From the NCBI GenBank assembly GCA_002748505.1, contig PDSN01000050.1:1-9828 (forward strand): a DNA stretch of 9,828 bases, given 5' to 3'. The translations under genes were made by a program, and so were the position numbers. Numbering within the stretch: the first letter of the stretch is position 1; each line of letters begins with the position of its first letter. This stretch comes from Gammaproteobacteria bacterium. GTDB lineage: Bacteria; Pseudomonadota; Gammaproteobacteria; Pseudomonadales; Halieaceae. Below, one piece after another: positions 6,978 to 9,828 of this stretch. A model generated the notes under the pieces. The model was not told the origin of the DNA. It searched no databases and saw only the letters and a program-made list of their open reading frames with translations.

Positions 6978-8355
6978 CTGTTGATCCTTGTTTGCTGGCT
7001 ACTGCATCCAGCAATTGTTGATGCACGCCACCAAAACCGCCATTACTCATGACCACAATACGATCACCCTCCCTGGCCTCGGTCACAACACTGTGTACCA
7101 GTTCATCGAGGTCGTTGTGAACACTGGCTGGCACCGGGCTTTTATCCAGCAACTCTTGCAACGACCAGGACGCATCACCCTGATACCAGAACACTCGATC
7201 GGCCTTCTCCGTTGCCGGTGTCAAAAGCGCGCGGTGCTCACCGGAGCGCATGGTATTTGAGCGCGGTTCTATGACTGCAAAAACGCGCCCAGGTTCAGCG
7301 CCGTCCGCCAGCCCTGCCAGAGTGCTGGCAATCGCGGTGGGATGATGAGCAAAGTCATCGTAGACTTTGATACCCGCCACTTCGCCGCGCAACTCCAAAC
7401 GGCGTTTCACTCCGGAAAAACCGTGTATAGAGGCCATAGACACGCGAGGATCGATACCAATATGACGCGCACAGGCAATTGCGCACAGGGCATTTTCCAC
7501 GTTGTGCCTGCCCACAAAGGGCACTTTCACCGGGTAATCACCACCCTGCCAGTTGAGGGTAAACGCGCTGCCGTCGCTGTTGTCCAAATGCACGTTCCAG
7601 TCGGCTTTGGGGTTGTCGACACCAAAACTTTGTGCAGGCGTCCACAAGCCCTGGGCCAACACCTCATTCACCGCTGGCACATCGGCGGGGTAGACCACAA
7701 GACCATTCCCCGGCACACAGCGTAGCAGGTGATGGAACTGGCGCTGAATAGCGGCGAGATCCGGAAAAATATCCGCGTGATCGAATTCCAAATTATTGAT
7801 GCACAGGGTACGTGGCCGATAGTGCAGGAATTTGGAGCGCTTATCGAAGAATGCCGTGTCGTATTCATCGGCCTCTACCACAAAAAAATCGCTGCGCCCA
7901 AGTCGCGCCGACACACCGAAATGCCCCGGCACGCCGCCGATTAAAAACCCAGGCGCAAAACCTGCGTCATCTAAAATCTGCGCCAACATAGAGCTGGTTG
8001 TGGTTTTACCGTGTGTGCCGGACACCGCAATCACCCAGCGGTCGCGCAACACATTTTCCGCAAGCCACTGGGGACCGGAAATATAAGGTGTCGGACTGTT
8101 GAGCAGTGCCTCCACGGCGGGGTTACCGCGACTTAAGGCATTGCCAATCACCACACAATCCGGCTCCAGGCTCTGGATGTGCTCGGGCAGATAGCCTTCG
8201 CACAGTTCAATACCCGCGTCTTGTAACTGTGTGCTCATCGGTGGATAGACGTTCGCGTCACTGCCACTGACGGTAAAACCCAACTCCCGGGCGAGTAAGG
8301 CAATACCGCCCATAAACGTGCCACAAATACCTAAAATATGAATATGACTGCTCAA
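6970..8355 (-). CDS. mpl: UDP-N-acetylmuramate:L-alanyl-gamma-D-glutamyl-meso-diaminopimelate ligase
   Basis: Mpl attaches the recycled murein tripeptide L-Ala-gamma-D-Glu-meso-DAP to UDP-MurNAc with ATP, returning cell-wall fragments to peptidoglycan synthesis. The 461-residue cytoplasmic protein opens with HILGICGTFMGG and GSDANVYPPMS, both diagnostic of Mpl rather than MurC. The ATP P-loop GTHGKTTT lies at 113-120, EADEYDTAFFD at 161-171, the HNVENALCAIA segment at 284-294, VYDDFAHHPTAI at 331-342 and EPRSNTMR at 363-370. All three Mur ligase domains are present. The start codon is TTG (8353-8355); no in-frame ATG lies nearby before the conserved core, and a strong ribosome site supports it. 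The stop overlaps the RND permease start, so the two are probably translated from one mRNA. Confidence 0.97.
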   Translation of the reverse strand: MSSHIHILGICGTFMGGIALLARELGFTVSGSDANVYPPMSTQLQDAGIELCEGYLPEHIQSLEPDCVVIGNALSRGNPAVEALLNSPTPYISGPQWLAENVLRDRWVIAVSGTHGKTTTSSMLAQILDDAGFAPGFLIGGVPGHFGVSARLGRSDFFVVEADEYDTAFFDKRSKFLHYRPRTLCINNLEFDHADIFPDLAAIQRQFHHLLRCVPGNGLVVYPADVPAVNEVLAQGLWTPAQSFGVDNPKADWNVHLDNSDGSAFTLNWQGGDYPVKVPFVGRHNVENALCAIACARHIGIDPRVSMASIHGFSGVKRRLELRGEVAGIKVYDDFAHHPTAIASTLAGLADGAEPGRVFAVIEPRSNTMRSGEHRALLTPATEKADRVFWYQGDASWSLQELLDKSPVPASVHNDLDELVHSVVTEAREGDRIVVMSNGGFGGVHQQLLDAVASKQGSTDD

Positions 8356-8361
8356 ATCAGG

Positions 8362-8368
8362 CCCTCCC
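8362..8368 (-). promoter_or_regulatory. ribosome binding site that fixes the TTG start of mpl
   Basis: GGGAGGG on the minus strand ends 6 bases before the TTG at 8353-8355. This near-ideal site and spacing support TTG as the true start, since the frame offers no ATG or GTG near it. Confidence 0.8.
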
Positions 8369-8381
8369 TAAAACGATGCGC

Positions 8382-8387
8382 ATAATA
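8382..8387 (-). promoter_or_regulatory. candidate -10 box for the mpl-RND operon
   Basis: TATTAT on the minus strand matches the -10 consensus in five of six positions, 26 bases before the TTG start. The -35 position (about 8405-8410) has no good hexamer and falls inside the palindrome at 8403-8418. Confidence 0.4.
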
Positions 8388-8402
8388 TCACGGACACAGG
8401 GC

Positions 8403-8418
8403 TTGCCGTGAGCGGCAA
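8403..8418. repeat. 16-base palindrome over the mpl -35 region
   Basis: TTGCCG and CGGCAA are perfect reverse complements separated by TGAG. The site lies 15 bases upstream of the candidate mpl -10 box, so a protein bound there would cover the -35 region. No T run follows on either strand, which argues against a terminator. An operator is the natural reading, but I do not recognise the regulator. Confidence 0.4.
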
Positions 8419-8474
8419 ACACTGTGACCCGCATCAACAAACAGGCAAAAATACCGCCCCGCGGCCCCAAACGC

Positions 8475-8504
8475 TTACAACTGCCAGGCAGTGTGGCTTA
8501 TGAT
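8475..8504 (+). promoter_or_regulatory. candidate sigma-70 promoter for pfp
   Basis: TATGAT (8499-8504) matches the -10 consensus in five of six positions. TTACAA (8475-8480) is a weak -35 at an 18-base spacing. The -10 lies 37 bases before the pfp ATG, a reasonable leader length. Confidence 0.45.
8480..8492. repeat. 13-base palindrome inside the candidate pfp promoter
   Basis: ACTGCC and GGCAGT are perfect reverse complements around a central A. The site lies between the -35 and -10 candidates, where a bound protein would block polymerase. Its TGCC/GGCA core is shared with the palindrome at 8403-8418, about 75 bases away centre to centre. This is a plausible operator, but a match this short could be chance. 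Confidence 0.4.
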
Positions 8505-8541
8505 AGTCACGAAGCCAACAATTTTTCAGGACTCGCAACTT

Positions 8542-9807
8542 ATGCCAAAACGCAATGCCTTTTACGCCCAATCGGGCGGCGTCACTTCTGTTATCAACGC
8601 CAGCGCCTGCGGCGTTATCGAAACTGCGCGCAAACACCGGCGCCATATCGGTAAACTATACGCCGGTCGCAACGGGATTCTCGGCGCGCTGCAGGAAGAA
8701 CTGATAGACACCAGCAAGGAGAGTAAACGCGCGATTGCCGCCCTGCGTCATACACCCTCCGGTGCATTCGGCTCCTGCCGTCACAAAATGAAAAGCATTG
8801 AAGAAAATCGCGCCGAGTACGAGCGTTTGATCGAAGTATTTAAGGCGCATGATATCGGCTATTTTTTCTACAATGGCGGCGGTGACTCCGCTGACACCTG
8901 CCTGAAAGTCTCCCAGCTAAGTGAAACAATGGGCTATCCCATTCAGGCCATCCACGTACCCAAGACCATAGACAACGATCTGCCCATCACCGACAACAGC
9001 CCAGGGTTTGGCTCGGTAGCAAAATATGTGGCCATTTCCACCCGGGAAGCGGCGCTTGATGTCGCATCCATGTGCGAGACATCCACCAAGGTGTTTGTCC
9101 TGGAAGTGATGGGTCGTCACGCGGGCTGGATCGCCGCTGCCGGTGGTCTGGCGGGCGAAGAAGAAGCGGATGCGCCGCATATTATCCTGTTCCCTGAAAT
9201 TGTGTTTAACCGCGAAAAATTCCTAAAACGCGTACAGCGCTGCGTCAAACGCTACGGCTATTGCGTGATCGTGGCCTCTGAGGGCGTGCATTACAAAGAC
9301 GGTACTTTCCTCGCTGACTCCGGACTGCGGGATGCCTTTGGCCACGCCCAGCTCGGCGGCGTCGCCCCCACACTGGCGGAAATGGTCAAATCGGAACTCG
9401 GTTATAAATACCACTGGGCCGTGTCGGACTACCTACAGCGCTCCGCACGCCATATTGCCTCGGCCACAGACGTCGAGCAGGCCTACGCCATGGGCGAGGC
9501 TGCGGTAGAAATGGCAGTGGCGGGTAAAAATGCGGTAATGCCTACGATTGTGCGCAAAAAAGGCAGTCGCTACGCCTGGGAAATCGGCGAAGCGCCGCTG
9601 GAGAAAGTCGCCAACACCGAGAAAAAACTACCGCGCAATTACATCTCCCGCGATGGTTTTAGCATCACCGATGCAGCGCGCGCCTACCTGGCACCGCTGG
9701 TTCAGGGCGAGGACTACCCACCCTATAAAAACGGCATGCCCGAATATGTCAGCTTGAAAAACGAACTGGTGCCGCGCAAATTGCGTAAGCGGTTTAAGGT
9801 CGGCTGA
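8542..9807 (+). CDS. pfp: pyrophosphate--fructose 6-phosphate 1-phosphotransferase (PPi-type phosphofructokinase)
   Basis: The enzyme interconverts fructose 6-phosphate and fructose 1,6-bisphosphate in the cytoplasm, using pyrophosphate/phosphate, so it can serve both glycolysis and gluconeogenesis. The 421-residue protein has YAQSGGVTSVINA near the start, NGGGDSADT at 111-119 and PKTIDND at 140-146, then MGRHAGW at 190-196. Asp115 and Lys141 are the substitutions that distinguish pyrophosphate users from ATP users, which have Gly at both positions. Asp144 is the expected catalytic base. Length and full-length pattern resemble the proteobacterial Pfp group as I recall it from Xanthomonas, where the first loop reads GGNDS; here it is GGGDS. 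The ATG at 8542-8544 has AGGA 10 bases upstream. An in-frame ATG at 8491 lies before the -10 candidate and adds non-family residues. The gene ends in tandem stops (TGA TAA). Confidence 0.94.
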   Translation: MPKRNAFYAQSGGVTSVINASACGVIETARKHRRHIGKLYAGRNGILGALQEELIDTSKESKRAIAALRHTPSGAFGSCRHKMKSIEENRAEYERLIEVFKAHDIGYFFYNGGGDSADTCLKVSQLSETMGYPIQAIHVPKTIDNDLPITDNSPGFGSVAKYVAISTREAALDVASMCETSTKVFVLEVMGRHAGWIAAAGGLAGEEEADAPHIILFPEIVFNREKFLKRVQRCVKRYGYCVIVASEGVHYKDGTFLADSGLRDAFGHAQLGGVAPTLAEMVKSELGYKYHWAVSDYLQRSARHIASATDVEQAYAMGEAAVEMAVAGKNAVMPTIVRKKGSRYAWEIGEAPLEKVANTEKKLPRNYISRDGFSITDAARAYLAPLVQGEDYPPYKNGMPEYVSLKNELVPRKLRKRFKVG

Positions 9808-9828
9808 TAACAAACGGGGCAGATCGGC

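Noticed and set aside
1..9828. Mobile element, phage, CRISPR or defence system
   Set aside because: No transposase, integrase, regularly spaced repeats, tRNA-linked attachment site or defence gene is visible. All six complete genes other than the LEA lipoprotein and the RND permease are standard housekeeping types or belong to their operons, and composition does not shift noticeably by eye.

Overview
The window reads as a chromosomal segment of a free-living gammaproteobacterium, probably from the Pseudomonas / Cellvibrio / Marinobacter side of the class. The evidence is a DUF1302 outer-membrane protein, a hydrophobe-exporter type RND permease, a gammaproteobacterial Mpl ligase, and argG divergent from pyrC-rnt, an order I recall from Pseudomonas. 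Base composition looks even and moderately GC-rich by eye. I see no tRNA, rRNA, CRISPR array, insertion sequence or phage gene.

Layout. The left edge (1-524, minus) holds the 5' part of a DUF1302 outer-membrane protein. A gene-free 358-base gap follows (525-882). A minus-strand pair then reads argG (1421-2644) and, after it, a small LEA-type-2 lipoprotein gene (883-1362). Divergent from argG, pyrC and rnt form a plus-strand pair (2765-4443) whose stop and start codons overlap by 4 bases. Convergent to that pair is a minus-strand operon of mpl (6970-8355) followed by an RND permease gene (4473-6977), joined by an 8-base overlap. Divergent from mpl is a pyrophosphate-type 6-phosphofructokinase gene, pfp (8542-9807).

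How the genes fit together. Most are core metabolism: arginine synthesis (argG), pyrimidine synthesis (pyrC), 3'-end RNA maturation (rnt), cell-wall recycling (mpl) and glycolysis/gluconeogenesis (pfp). The envelope genes are the accessory layer. The DUF1302 protein and the RND permease belong to families that often occur together in lipid or hydrophobic-compound transport clusters, but here they are about 4 kb apart with core genes between them.

Points deserving a second look: (i) a GC-rich hairpin followed by T runs inside the first codons of rnt, just after the pyrC stop; (ii) an RND permease that ends after its eleventh membrane segment, right beside rnt, as if its 3' end had been deleted; (iii) two perfect palindromes in the mpl/pfp divergent control region, one upstream of the mpl -10 and one inside the candidate pfp spacer; (iv) residues in Pfp that point to pyrophosphate rather than ATP as phosphoryl donor. 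I found no clearly new multi-gene system.
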